From Pleionea sp041589565 (GTDB lineage: Bacteria; Pseudomonadota; Gammaproteobacteria; Enterobacterales; Kangiellaceae), in NCBI GenBank assembly GCA_041589565.1, contig JBFHVL010000079.1:1-14220 (forward strand): a stretch of 14,220 nt of DNA. Reading direction: 5' to 3'. Position numbers and translations under genes: made by a program. Shown here in pieces: positions 1 through 7,969 of this stretch (the stretch's first letter is position 1; every line of letters starts with the position of its first letter). The notes beneath the pieces are model-generated. The model ran no database searches. It saw only the letters and a program-made list of their open reading frames with translations, and was not told the DNA's origin.

Positions 1-263
1 ATTAAAAGCCCGTAAATTTGGGCGTTAACATTGTCTAACTAAAATTCGCGTAACCATTGAGTGGCCACCTGAGCATTTGGGCTTTCAAGTGTCCTTACCA
101 GAAGATTTTACAACTGCAAGAATTCTTGTCCCTGAAACTCGAGGCACTTTATATCTCAGTAGCAGAACTCTTTGCAATGGCGAATGTCTGAAGTTACTCA
201 GATCAATTTGGTAATATTTCACAAAATTTTACTATGTGCAAAAATTAACCAGATATCTTTCAC
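1..263. other. Stretch without a supported gene
   Basis: No start-to-stop gene is convincing here. On the plus strand one frame is open from 29 to the TAA at 212-214 (61 codons), directly after an in-frame TAA at 26-28, but it has no ATG and no ribosome binding site and I do not recognise its translation. The only other structure seen is the small hairpin at 8-23. It may be the 3' flank of dnaE2 or the remnant of a broken gene. Confidence 0.5.
8..23 (-). terminator. Weak terminator-like hairpin at left edge
   Basis: A four-base GCCC/GGGC stem (8-11 with 20-23) closes an eight-base loop. On the minus strand it is followed by TTTTAAT. It could end minus-strand transcription from the dnaE2 operon about 240 bases further on, or belong to something left of the window. 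The stem is short, so this is only a suggestion. Confidence 0.25.
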
Positions 264-3200
264 TTAATGAAAATCCCTTGAAACTCGCCGAAACTGTGGC
301 AGTTGGTGGCTGATATCTTCAATATGCCCAGCAACCACATGTACTACTTTTCTTTCCCTTTCGATGGCTCCCTTAATCAGTAGCAAGCGGCTACCAAGAA
401 TAGCCTGGCGAAAACGTTCAACCTTATCTTTCCAGACAATGACATTAATATTTCCGGTTTCGTCTTCAAGCGTTAAAAAGAGTACTCCTGCAGCTGTTCC
501 CGGCCTTTGTCGACAGGTCACAACACCCGCAATTTTCACAAATTGACCATGACGCATCATGCGTAAGTCGGATGCTCTTTTACATTGAGAGACAGGTTTT
601 GTTTCTCGTAGAATGGCCAGCGGATGACGTTTTAAGGTTAACCCGGTGGTTTGATAATCCATTAACATATCATCCACTTCAGCAGGAGGAGATAACAACA
701 CACCATCATCTAGCGCATCTTGCTGTGATGCCTCAACAGGTGATAGCAGCGGCTTGTAATCTTGCAATGCCAAAGCCTGCCACTGCGCCTGATAGCGATG
801 GGCAGCAAGCCGATGTAATGTATCTGCCTGTACCAAAGCTTCACGCTCAGTTTTATTTAATTGCGAACGGGTAACCAGATCTTGCAGGTTTTTAAACGAA
901 GCTTGCAGTCTTGCTTTTACCAGACGCTCGGCGGCTTGAGCATTAAACCCTTTTACCAGATGAAGTCCTAGTCGAATGGCAAGTTTTCGGTGCGGATCGC
1001 TAATCTGCTTATCCCCCTTTTCTAACTTGCCTCTATTATCAACCTCCAGAGTAGATGCCCATTCACTGTGCTCCACATCAATGGGCATTACTTTAATACG
1101 ATGTCGACGAGCATCCTGAATAAGCTGTGATGGAGAATAAAAACCCATAGGTTGGCTGTTAAGCAATGCGCAATAGAATGCCGCGGTATGGTGCCGTTTA
1201 AGCCAGGCAGAAAAATAGGCCAAAATAGCAAAACTGGCAGAGTGAGACTCCGGAAAACCATAACTACCAAAGCCTTTCATCTGCTCAAACAAACGCTGGG
1301 CGTAATCTTCACTGTAGCCATTGTTTAGCATGCCCAAAATGAGTTTATCCTTATATTGATACAAGTCGCCATTTCGCCCCCAGCTCGCCATAGCTCGTCT
1401 TAATTGATCAGCTTCACCTCCAGAAAATCCTGCTGCAATCATCGCCATTTGAATAACCTGCTCCTGAAAAATAGGAACCCCTAATGTTCGCTCCAGTACA
1501 GACTGAATTTTCGGGTTTGGATAGTTAACCGACTCACGGCCTTCGCGGCGGCGCAGATAAGGGTGCACCATATCGCCTTGAATAGGCCCCGGTCGAACAA
1601 TCGCAATTTCAATCACCAGATCATAAAAACATTGAGGTTTTAACCGCGGCAACATGCTCATTTGTGCACGCGACTCAACCTGAAAAACCCCCACGGAGTC
1701 ACCTCGACACAACATTTGATAGGTTGCAGCATCTTCTTTGGGGATGTCACTCAACGATTGAATCGAAGAATAACAAGACGTTAACTCAAGACACTTACGC
1801 AGCATCGTCAACATGCCCAGTCCCAGAACATCAACTTTTAGTAAACCGAGCGCTTCAATATCGTATTTATCCCACTGGATAACCGTGCGATCGGGCATAC
1901 TGGCATTTTCGACTGGCACCAAGGTAGATATGGGATTTTGAGTAATAACAAACCCACCCACATGTTGAGAAAGGTGACGAGGAAACCCCAGAATGTCATT
2001 CACTAACTGGAAGTAATGCTGAGCCAGTTGGTTACTGCCGGATAAATTAACCGATTCAAAATACTGCTTAAGTGAATCGGGCTTATCCCACCAGGCTAAC
2101 GACTTGGATAAATAGTCCAGTATGGAGTCATCTAGCCCAAGAGCTTTTCCAACATCGCGGATCGCACTTTTCATTCGATAAGTAATGACCGTTGCTGCAA
2201 GTGCAGCTCGCTCTCTGGAATATTTTTTATAAATGTATTGAATAACTTCTTCTCGACGCTGATGTTCAAAGTCCACATCAATGTCGGGTGGCTCATCACG
2301 CTCGGGAGAAATAAAACGTTCAAATAAAAGTTCACTTTGTTCCGGATCAACTTCAGTGATCATCAGACAATAACAGACAACCGAGTTAGCAGCAGAACCG
2401 CGTCCCTGGCACAAAATTCCTTCACGTTTGGCAAAGGCAACAATATCGTATACGGTTAAAAAGTAGTGCTCATAACGCAACTGTTCGATAATGTTTAACT
2501 CTCGTTCTAATGTGGTGAGCGTTTTATCAGAAACGCATTTTGGCCAGCGTAACTTGGCTCCCTGGTAACATAGTTCACGTAGGTAATCGATGGGTTTTGT
2601 CGCTGGAGGAATCACCTCATTCGGATAATCGTATTTCAACTCACGTAGCGAAAACGAACAACGCTCGGCAATCGCCCGAGTCTCTTCCAGCAATGCTGCA
2701 GGATAGCGTTTCTGCAACTCTTCTAACGAAAGCAAACACTGCTCTGCATTCGACATCAGCGCCTGGCCAAGTTGCTGAACCGGTCGATTTAATCGAATAG
2801 CTGTTAAACAATGCTGCAATGGTAAGCGCTCAGTTCGATGCATTAACACATGATTATGCGCCACCATAGGTAAGTTAAAGTCTTCTGCCAAAGACAGACA
2901 CTGCAGATAAAAAGCATAGTCGTTACTGGATAACTGCCGCCGATATCCAATCCACAAACGATGAGGAGCAATAGGCAATAATGCTTTTAATTGTTCCTGC
3001 CCGGTTTGCAAGTCACGCGGAGGAATCCAAATGACCAGAGCATGATCGATAAACCCGGAAAGATCCTTAAGTTTTATTTGATACTGTCCCTTTTCAACTC
3101 GACGACGGGCGCGACTAATGAGAGATGAGACTTCTGTATACGCCGCTCGATTGGGACACAGTAAAATCAACTGCAAATCTTTGGTATTATGAAAATCGAC

Positions 3201-3410
3201 TTTAAAGTAAGAGCCTATAATTAATTTTAAGTTTGAGTTTTGAGCGGCTACATGAGCGCGAACAATTCCAGCAAATGAACACTCGTCGGTAATAGCAATT
3301 CCGGCATAGCCCAAATTTTTGGCTTCGTTAACCAGTTCGTCAGGATGTGAAGCTCCCGTCAAAAAAGAAAAGTTGGTTTGTACAAAGAGTTCGTAATATT
3401 TTATGGACAT
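264..3410 (-). CDS. dnaE2: Error-prone DNA polymerase DnaE2 (ImuC)
   Basis: This is an alternative C-family polymerase alpha subunit that performs translesion synthesis with ImuA and ImuB after DNA damage. The 1048-residue product has the family's usual length and order: an N-terminal PHP domain opening with YYELFVQTNFSFLTGASHPDEL, a polymerase core with GRGSAAN (about 336-342) and the catalytic PDIDVDF motif (about 375-381, alternating Asp), the LKVDVLGLGML motif carrying the third Asp, a helix-hairpin-helix region, and a C-terminal OB fold ending in SRDFH, a typical DnaE2 tail. I chose ATG at 3410 because it gives the standard N terminus; an in-frame TTG at 3440 would overlap imuB by 28 bases. 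The imuB stop and this ATG are two bases apart, so translational coupling is likely. The core appears intact. Its domain order and the imuAB neighbours distinguish it from the replicative DnaE1. Confidence 0.96.
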   Translation of the reverse strand: MSIKYYELFVQTNFSFLTGASHPDELVNEAKNLGYAGIAITDECSFAGIVRAHVAAQNSNLKLIIGSYFKVDFHNTKDLQLILLCPNRAAYTEVSSLISRARRRVEKGQYQIKLKDLSGFIDHALVIWIPPRDLQTGQEQLKALLPIAPHRLWIGYRRQLSSNDYAFYLQCLSLAEDFNLPMVAHNHVLMHRTERLPLQHCLTAIRLNRPVQQLGQALMSNAEQCLLSLEELQKRYPAALLEETRAIAERCSFSLRELKYDYPNEVIPPATKPIDYLRELCYQGAKLRWPKCVSDKTLTTLERELNIIEQLRYEHYFLTVYDIVAFAKREGILCQGRGSAANSVVCYCLMITEVDPEQSELLFERFISPERDEPPDIDVDFEHQRREEVIQYIYKKYSRERAALAATVITYRMKSAIRDVGKALGLDDSILDYLSKSLAWWDKPDSLKQYFESVNLSGSNQLAQHYFQLVNDILGFPRHLSQHVGGFVITQNPISTLVPVENASMPDRTVIQWDKYDIEALGLLKVDVLGLGMLTMLRKCLELTSCYSSIQSLSDIPKEDAATYQMLCRGDSVGVFQVESRAQMSMLPRLKPQCFYDLVIEIAIVRPGPIQGDMVHPYLRRREGRESVNYPNPKIQSVLERTLGVPIFQEQVIQMAMIAAGFSGGEADQLRRAMASWGRNGDLYQYKDKLILGMLNNGYSEDYAQRLFEQMKGFGSYGFPESHSASFAILAYFSAWLKRHHTAAFYCALLNSQPMGFYSPSQLIQDARRHRIKVMPIDVEHSEWASTLEVDNRGKLEKGDKQISDPHRKLAIRLGLHLVKGFNAQAAERLVKARLQASFKNLQDLVTRSQLNKTEREALVQADTLHRLAAHRYQAQWQALALQDYKPLLSPVEASQQDALDDGVLLSPPAEVDDMLMDYQTTGLTLKRHPLAILRETKPVSQCKRASDLRMMRHGQFVKIAGVVTCRQRPGTAAGVLFLTLEDETGNINVIVWKDKVERFRQAILGSRLLLIKGAIERERKVVHVVAGHIEDISHQLPQFRRVSRDFH

Positions 3411-3412
3411 AG

Positions 3413-4900
3413 TCAGGCAAACACTCCGTGAACAAACCAACGCTGCTTATAATGATCGTAAAACACCCAGTAAAAAACACCCGATGCATGTTGTGCAACG
3501 TAATAATCGCGCTTAATATTTTTTTGCCACCATTGGTGCTCAATTCGCTCCGGTTGTGACACCAAAGTTAACTTACCATCCCAGTACAACTTTTCAGGGT
3601 GATAGCCAATCATCTGTGGAACAGGTAACAACCAGCCCGGTCGCTCATCTACTTCACGCTCGGACACAGCTTGAGCGTTTTGAAGCTTGCCACTTGTAAC
3701 ATAGCTACCAACGCTTTCTTCGCATTGATTGACCACCCGATTGGCCAGCTCGGGGACTACAGAGTTTTTTTTACTGAGCCAGACGCAACTATCTGCACCT
3801 AGGCGAGCGCGCACCTTATTAACAAAGTGCAGATCATCGTTGAACGCTTCGCTATGAGCCAACAGAGACTGCTCAGTTACCTGCAAACTAGTGAGTCGTT
3901 CAGCGCTTAAAGTGATCCGCTCGATGGGACCTGTCAATACAACCGATTCAAGTCGCAAGCGGGTCAACTCCATACATTGAGAAGACTGCAAATAAGCATC
4001 CGATAAATGCACTTCAAATTCAGTTTGAACTCGATAACTGTCCTGTAATTGCCAGAGCAAGCGATGAGTTGCTTTTTGATGAAGTCGTAAAAACTCGATC
4101 AGCTCATCCACCAAACGACGCATGGGAAATAGCAAAGCTTCACGGCTATGGATGACATCCATAAATTCGAGCGTTTTCTCAAAGTTGATTGGCGGTTTAA
4201 AGCCAAGTTGCACATCAGGCTCTTGCCCCATTAATTGTCTAAAATAACTCTGGGTCGAACGACCAAGTCGCTTACTCACAACGGTTTCCGGTAAAGCAAA
4301 AACTTGTTTAACCTGTTTTATGCCAAGCGCGGAAAGCTTATGCTTAACGTCGTTAGCCAGAGGCAGTAACTCAACATCCAGTCGCTCTACTAAACGACGA
4401 AATTTTTGCTTATCAAACACCCGGTGAGTTCCATCCCATGAAGACAAAGACTCCCTCAAAGGTAAATAAGAAAATACTTCCGCAGCTTTAGGCGTCGGCC
4501 CTATCGCCATTGAAAAAGAAAGCGCCTCTGGATCGAAAGTTGCTGACAAGCAAGACATCAAATGTTCAATACCCTTGAACAGAGTCAGACTCCGTCCCAC
4601 TTCAATCAACAGCTTATCCGGCGACCAAACCGACAGCAGAGAAGAAAAAGCACAGGCTTTAGCAGCAAGGTGACGTAAAGCGTCTTCTTCTCTAACTCGC
4701 TTCCGCTCCACCAGCTTCAACGTTTCACACATCGCATAAGCCGTCGCTACTCGCTGCCCTACTCGTACACCCGCCTGCTCAGCGATTCCGTTGCAACAGG
4801 TAATGCGTTGGTGCTCACTTACCGCAACGGGTTTATCAGTCGGCCCTAACCAGAGAGACTCCAGCGGCAATTGCTCAAAGCGCACACATAGCCACATCAT
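3413..4900 (-). CDS. imuB: ImuB, inactive Y-family polymerase homologue
   Basis: ImuB is the hub of the ImuA-ImuB-DnaE2 mutasome: a Y-family-like protein that in studied species binds the sliding clamp and recruits DnaE2 and ImuA. The 495-residue product begins MMWLCVRFEQLPLESLW, where active Y polymerases carry a metal-binding Asp, and reads LLIEVGRSLTLFKG (about 97-110) where they carry the second acidic pair, so catalysis is presumably absent, as is usual for ImuB. The C terminus (RDYYVAQHASGVFYWVF to RWFVHGVFA) is the typical ImuB ending. A Gln-Ser-Leu-Leu stretch at about 344-347 sits where a clamp-binding motif would be expected but is a poor match. ATG at 4900, directly followed by a second ATG, has AGG five bases upstream. 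It lies six bases after imuA and two bases before dnaE2 in one operon. Confidence 0.93.
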   Translation of the reverse strand: MMWLCVRFEQLPLESLWLGPTDKPVAVSEHQRITCCNGIAEQAGVRVGQRVATAYAMCETLKLVERKRVREEDALRHLAAKACAFSSLLSVWSPDKLLIEVGRSLTLFKGIEHLMSCLSATFDPEALSFSMAIGPTPKAAEVFSYLPLRESLSSWDGTHRVFDKQKFRRLVERLDVELLPLANDVKHKLSALGIKQVKQVFALPETVVSKRLGRSTQSYFRQLMGQEPDVQLGFKPPINFEKTLEFMDVIHSREALLFPMRRLVDELIEFLRLHQKATHRLLWQLQDSYRVQTEFEVHLSDAYLQSSQCMELTRLRLESVVLTGPIERITLSAERLTSLQVTEQSLLAHSEAFNDDLHFVNKVRARLGADSCVWLSKKNSVVPELANRVVNQCEESVGSYVTSGKLQNAQAVSEREVDERPGWLLPVPQMIGYHPEKLYWDGKLTLVSQPERIEHQWWQKNIKRDYYVAQHASGVFYWVFYDHYKQRWFVHGVFA

Positions 4901-4906
4901 GACGAC

Positions 4907-5743
4907 CTAATGCAGATGAGAAGATAATGCACTCTCAAATACCTTTGCAGTGCTATCTTCCTGTCGCTGAAGCCAACCATCGAGTTTCACCAGATGATCA
5001 TTAAGTGGCTGCAAAATGGAGTCCGACTTAGGCTCAAATCGCGGTTTAAATACCGGCCACTCCGCTGCCGACAAAGGCGTCCAAAAAGAGCGAGATGTGT
5101 GCAATGACAAAGTGAGCTCCTGGCCACTCCAGCCGCCGGGCTGTTTAAGCACAGAAACCTTACAGTCACCTTGCTGATTGGTTGTCAGAGATAGTCGTAA
5201 CTGGCAGGGGGAGGGCTCTCTAGCCGCGGTGGCATGACGCAACACAAATCCCCAACACTGGCCATGACGAGCCCCCAGAACCAACTTACGCAAATGAGAC
5301 TTCGATACCCCATGCTTTGGCAGCCACACCAGTGCAGCCGAGCAAGCTTTGGATACGAGGGCCTGATAAGCCGCCCAAATCAACGAGTCTTGTGTATCGC
5401 ACCGGATAAGCAGTAACTTATCGAGTGAAAGCCCCCAATGCCCCAAGGTCTCTGCGGTAGGAGTAAAAGGGGGATTAAGCCAAACTTGATATCCCCCTAA
5501 TGACATTAGGCGAGTCAACAAGGGCCGAAGTAGCCGCAGTTCACCTACCCCTGCTCTTGTAAGCAGTAGTTCACTTATTCCTCCTTGAGGCCAACCGCCA
5601 TCATGCAAAGCGGCATCCAACTTAGGGAAGCCGGTAGTCATAGTTGGCCGCTGCGAACAGGTACGAGAGCCCTGCCGCAAGACGGGTTGCTGCAATAGTT
5701 GCTGGATACTTACTTTTCTGGACACGAGGAAAACACTAAACAC
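4907..5743 (-). CDS. imuA: ImuA, RecA-like accessory translesion protein
   Basis: This is the first gene of the mutagenesis cassette. ImuA proteins are RecA/SulA-like accessory factors that interact with the mutasome. Recognition rests on TTGFPKLDAALHDGGWPQGG (about 36-55), the typical ImuA 'TGxxxLDAALxxGGWPxG' signature, followed by ISELLLTRAGVGELRLLRPLLTRL, and on its position before imuB. No Walker A loop is evident, in line with the family. The start is uncertain. The frame is closed by TGA immediately upstream of GTG 5743, which gives 278 residues; GTG at 5725 is an alternative. Neither has a convincing Shine-Dalgarno sequence, and there is no ATG before residue 35, which is too close to the conserved core. 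The perfect palindrome at 5751-5766 lies only seven bases before GTG 5743, so the operon is probably repressor-controlled. Confidence 0.88.
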   Translation of the reverse strand: MFSVFLVSRKVSIQQLLQQPVLRQGSRTCSQRPTMTTGFPKLDAALHDGGWPQGGISELLLTRAGVGELRLLRPLLTRLMSLGGYQVWLNPPFTPTAETLGHWGLSLDKLLLIRCDTQDSLIWAAYQALVSKACSAALVWLPKHGVSKSHLRKLVLGARHGQCWGFVLRHATAAREPSPCQLRLSLTTNQQGDCKVSVLKQPGGWSGQELTLSLHTSRSFWTPLSAAEWPVFKPRFEPKSDSILQPLNDHLVKLDGWLQRQEDSTAKVFESALSSHLH

Positions 5744-5750
5744 TCAAACA

Positions 5751-5766
5751 CTACTTATATAAGTAG
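5751..5766. promoter_or_regulatory. Perfect 16-bp palindrome upstream of imuA, possible LexA-type operator
   Basis: CTACTTATATAAGTAG is its own reverse complement and has the length and AT-rich core of a gammaproteobacterial LexA box (CTGT-N8-ACAG). The outer bases differ: CTAC/GTAG replaces CTGT/ACAG, so it is not a canonical site. It lies immediately before the imuA start, with a TATAAA (minus strand, 5772-5777) next to it that could be a -10 element. Known imu cassettes are LexA-regulated; applying that here is inference. Confidence 0.45.
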
Positions 5767-5847
5767 CATTTTTTATAGAGCGGATCCAGCTTTGATCGGG
5801 TGAAGAACGCTAACTCTCTGAAAATTCTCAGTTAATAGTTCAGAACG

Positions 5848-5877
5848 AAAAAAGCCGCTCAACTGAGCGGCTTTACT
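5848..5877 (-). terminator. Rho-independent terminator of the S9 peptidase gene
   Basis: A perfect ten-base stem AAAGCCGCTC/GAGCGGCTTT (5851-5860 and 5865-5874) with a four-base loop is followed on the minus strand by a run of six T (complement of 5848-5853). It begins about 30 bases after the S9 peptidase stop codon. It also separates that gene from the imu operon, which must therefore have its own promoter between here and 5743. Confidence 0.9.
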
Positions 5878-5904
5878 AAATGCAATAAAAACTTTTAAAA
5901 ACAA

Positions 5905-7848
5905 CTACTTCAAGTGTTTTTTAAGGAATTTTTCCATCTTTGTGTAAAGCTCAATACGGTTTTCTTCCTTGCGGAAGCCATGACCCTCGTTGAGCTTATA
6001 AATCCACTCATCATCGGATAACTCTACACCACGATCTTCCAACTCATCTCGCAGTTCAAGCGCATGCTCTTTAACCACACGAGGATCTTTGGCACCATGA
6101 ACAATCATTAGTGGCGCTTTAATTTTATCCACATGAGCCAGTGGAGACATACGACTCATCAGCTCTTTATCTTCGGGATCACCAATCTGGACTTTCATAA
6201 GTTCTTTAGCAGGTTCCCAATGTTCTGGCATAGATTCAAACAATAAGCCTACATCGGTTACACCCACATAGTTGATACCACACTTATAGAGATCTGGAGT
6301 GAAAGTTAAGCCCGCCATAGTGGCATAACCACCGTAACTAGCACCATAAATACAAACACGCTCAGGATCTGCAATACCTTCTTTAACCAGATAATTTACA
6401 GTATCGGTAATGTCATGCTGCATTTCAGCACCCCACTTACCACCGTAACCCGCCTGCTCAAACTCTCGACCGTAGCCGCCAGAGCCACGATAATTTACCT
6501 GAACCACTGCATAACCTCGACTGGCAAAGAACTGATGCTCTGAGTTGAAGCCCCAAAAATCTCGTACTCCAAAAGGACCGCCATGAGGGTTAACAATTAA
6601 TGGAAGCTTCTTTCCATCGCTATTTTTAGGAATAGTGACGTAGCCACGAAGCGTCAAACCATCTCGACTTTTAAAGCGGATTGGTTTCATTGGCGACATT
6701 TGGTCATCATCAAGCCACTGCATTGGCTCAGCCAGATAACGCACTTCACCACTTTTTCTATCGTACAGGTAGTATGCACCTGGATCTGTATCACTCCATA
6801 CTGTAAGAATATTGAGCGATTCATCCTTGGTCATGCTGGAAATATTAACCATTTTTCCTTTAAAAGCAGCAGATAAGCCTTCTCTCAATTTTTTTTCAGC
6901 TTCATCAAAGTAAATACTTCTTGGGTAATCATCAAAATAAGAAACACCTAAAAGCTTCTTCTGCTTGCGAGACATAATCAAGCCAGTAACATCCACTTCA
7001 TTATGCTCGAAGATAAGCTCGCCTAACTTGTCTTTGACTGGGTCGTAGGTATAGATAGCATTTTTATCTCGACCAATATTCGAAGCCACATACATAGTCT
7101 TATCATCGTAGGCAAAGCCTAATGGACTCAATGACTCTTCTAAAATATTAAACTTTCGAATACTGCGAAATTCTTCTTCATCTTTTTCCTTATAGAAAAA
7201 CTCGCCATGCATACCTTCCATTGCGTAAGCACCACGCACTTTACCCTCATGATCGAGAATCCAGCCCTGAACATTGCCTGGATTTCTGGCAATAATGTTC
7301 ATTTGTGGATTTCTTTTTTTACGGTCATTCCAACGACTATCCAGTGGTAATAAGTACAAATCTGCCGCTTTAATGTTACGACCGTTAAACTGAACTATTA
7401 TATGTTCCGGATCATCAGGTAAGGTATGAACGACCGAAGCCGTACGAATACCTCTTCCTCCCGTAGAAATACTGGAGCCTACTAGCGTTGTAATGCGAGG
7501 TTTCTTCTCATTGGTAATCTTGTAAATTCCAAACGCTTCATTACCATCACTGTCCATGGTAAATACGATATCTTTATTATTAGCCCAGAAAAAACCCGCA
7601 ATATCCTGCTTATCCAGAGCTGTCAAAAAGCGTGCATTTTTAAGACCATCGGTTTCCATAATCGCAATATTACGGTGACCATTGATTGGCGCTAAAGCAG
7701 CCAAGTATTTACCATCGGGCGAAAGTTGTAACTGTGAAAATTCAGCGTTGCGGAAAAAATCTTTAACAGGGATATTAGCGGGGTTTGCCCAGGACAAACT
7801 GGCTAAAAACAAAAGCGGTCCTACCAGTAGGATTTTTAACAATTTCAT
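5905..7848 (-). CDS. Secreted S9 prolyl-oligopeptidase-family serine peptidase
   Basis: This 647-residue exported enzyme of peptidase family S9 (dipeptidyl or acylaminoacyl peptidase-like) probably trims oligopeptides in the periplasm or outside the cell. A signal peptide is visible (MKLLKILLVGPLLFLASLSWA, likely cleaved before NPANI). Residues from about 30 to 380 contain the WD-like motifs of a beta-propeller (SPDGKYLAAL, GAYYLYDRKSGEVRYL). The C-terminal alpha/beta-hydrolase domain has HGGPFGVRD, the nucleophile motif GASYGGYA (Ser about 504), VHGAKDPRV (Asp about 588) and EGHGF (His about 623), so the catalytic triad is complete. ATG 7848 is preferred to ATG 7860 because GGAGGG sits four bases upstream of it. 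The gene is monocistronic, with its own likely promoter upstream and a strong terminator downstream. The exact substrate cannot be told from the sequence. Confidence 0.93.
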   Translation of the reverse strand: MKLLKILLVGPLLFLASLSWANPANIPVKDFFRNAEFSQLQLSPDGKYLAALAPINGHRNIAIMETDGLKNARFLTALDKQDIAGFFWANNKDIVFTMDSDGNEAFGIYKITNEKKPRITTLVGSSISTGGRGIRTASVVHTLPDDPEHIIVQFNGRNIKAADLYLLPLDSRWNDRKKRNPQMNIIARNPGNVQGWILDHEGKVRGAYAMEGMHGEFFYKEKDEEEFRSIRKFNILEESLSPLGFAYDDKTMYVASNIGRDKNAIYTYDPVKDKLGELIFEHNEVDVTGLIMSRKQKKLLGVSYFDDYPRSIYFDEAEKKLREGLSAAFKGKMVNISSMTKDESLNILTVWSDTDPGAYYLYDRKSGEVRYLAEPMQWLDDDQMSPMKPIRFKSRDGLTLRGYVTIPKNSDGKKLPLIVNPHGGPFGVRDFWGFNSEHQFFASRGYAVVQVNYRGSGGYGREFEQAGYGGKWGAEMQHDITDTVNYLVKEGIADPERVCIYGASYGGYATMAGLTFTPDLYKCGINYVGVTDVGLLFESMPEHWEPAKELMKVQIGDPEDKELMSRMSPLAHVDKIKAPLMIVHGAKDPRVVKEHALELRDELEDRGVELSDDEWIYKLNEGHGFRKEENRIELYTKMEKFLKKHLK

Positions 7849-7873
7849 AAAGCCCTCCATTAATCGAGCATCG

Positions 7874-7901
7874 ATTATATAACGAAGGCTTAGTCATTGA
7901 A
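7874..7901 (-). promoter_or_regulatory. Candidate sigma-70 promoter of the S9 peptidase gene
   Basis: On the minus strand a perfect TATAAT lies at 7879-7874. A weak -35 (TTCAAT or CTTCAA) lies 16-17 bases upstream, near 7895-7901. Transcription would begin about 19 bases before the ATG at 7848, leaving just room for the GGAGGG ribosome binding site. The poor -35 suggests help from an activator or a weak promoter. Confidence 0.45.
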
Positions 7902-7958
7902 GGGCGAATTTATTACAAAATATAAATTGGTAATATTAACTATATGTAGACTAAGCCT
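7886..7958. repeat. Ten-base inverted repeat flanking the S9 peptidase promoter region
   Basis: AGGCTTAGTC at 7886-7895 and its exact reverse complement GACTAAGCCT at 7949-7958 are separated by 53 bases of AT-rich DNA. The arm centres are 63 bp apart. One arm overlaps the spacer of the candidate promoter and the other sits just upstream, near the end of the DUF4097 gene. It could be a pair of operator half-sites or a long stem. Confidence 0.5.
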
Positions 7959-7969
7959 CTAATTTGAAT

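Noticed and set aside
1..30. Sequence GGGCGTTAACA as the end of an integron attC recombination site
   Set aside because: The GTTRRRY core is not matched (GTTAACA), and only some 25 bases of a possible site are inside the window. Nothing else suggests an integron.
364..2800. Several plus-strand open frames of 60-100 codons inside dnaE2
   Set aside because: They lie wholly within a well-recognised polymerase gene in other frames and show no recognisable domains or ribosome binding sites.
3340..3543. Minus-strand frame across the imuB-dnaE2 junction
   Set aside because: It overlaps two confident genes in another frame, and its translation is not protein-like.
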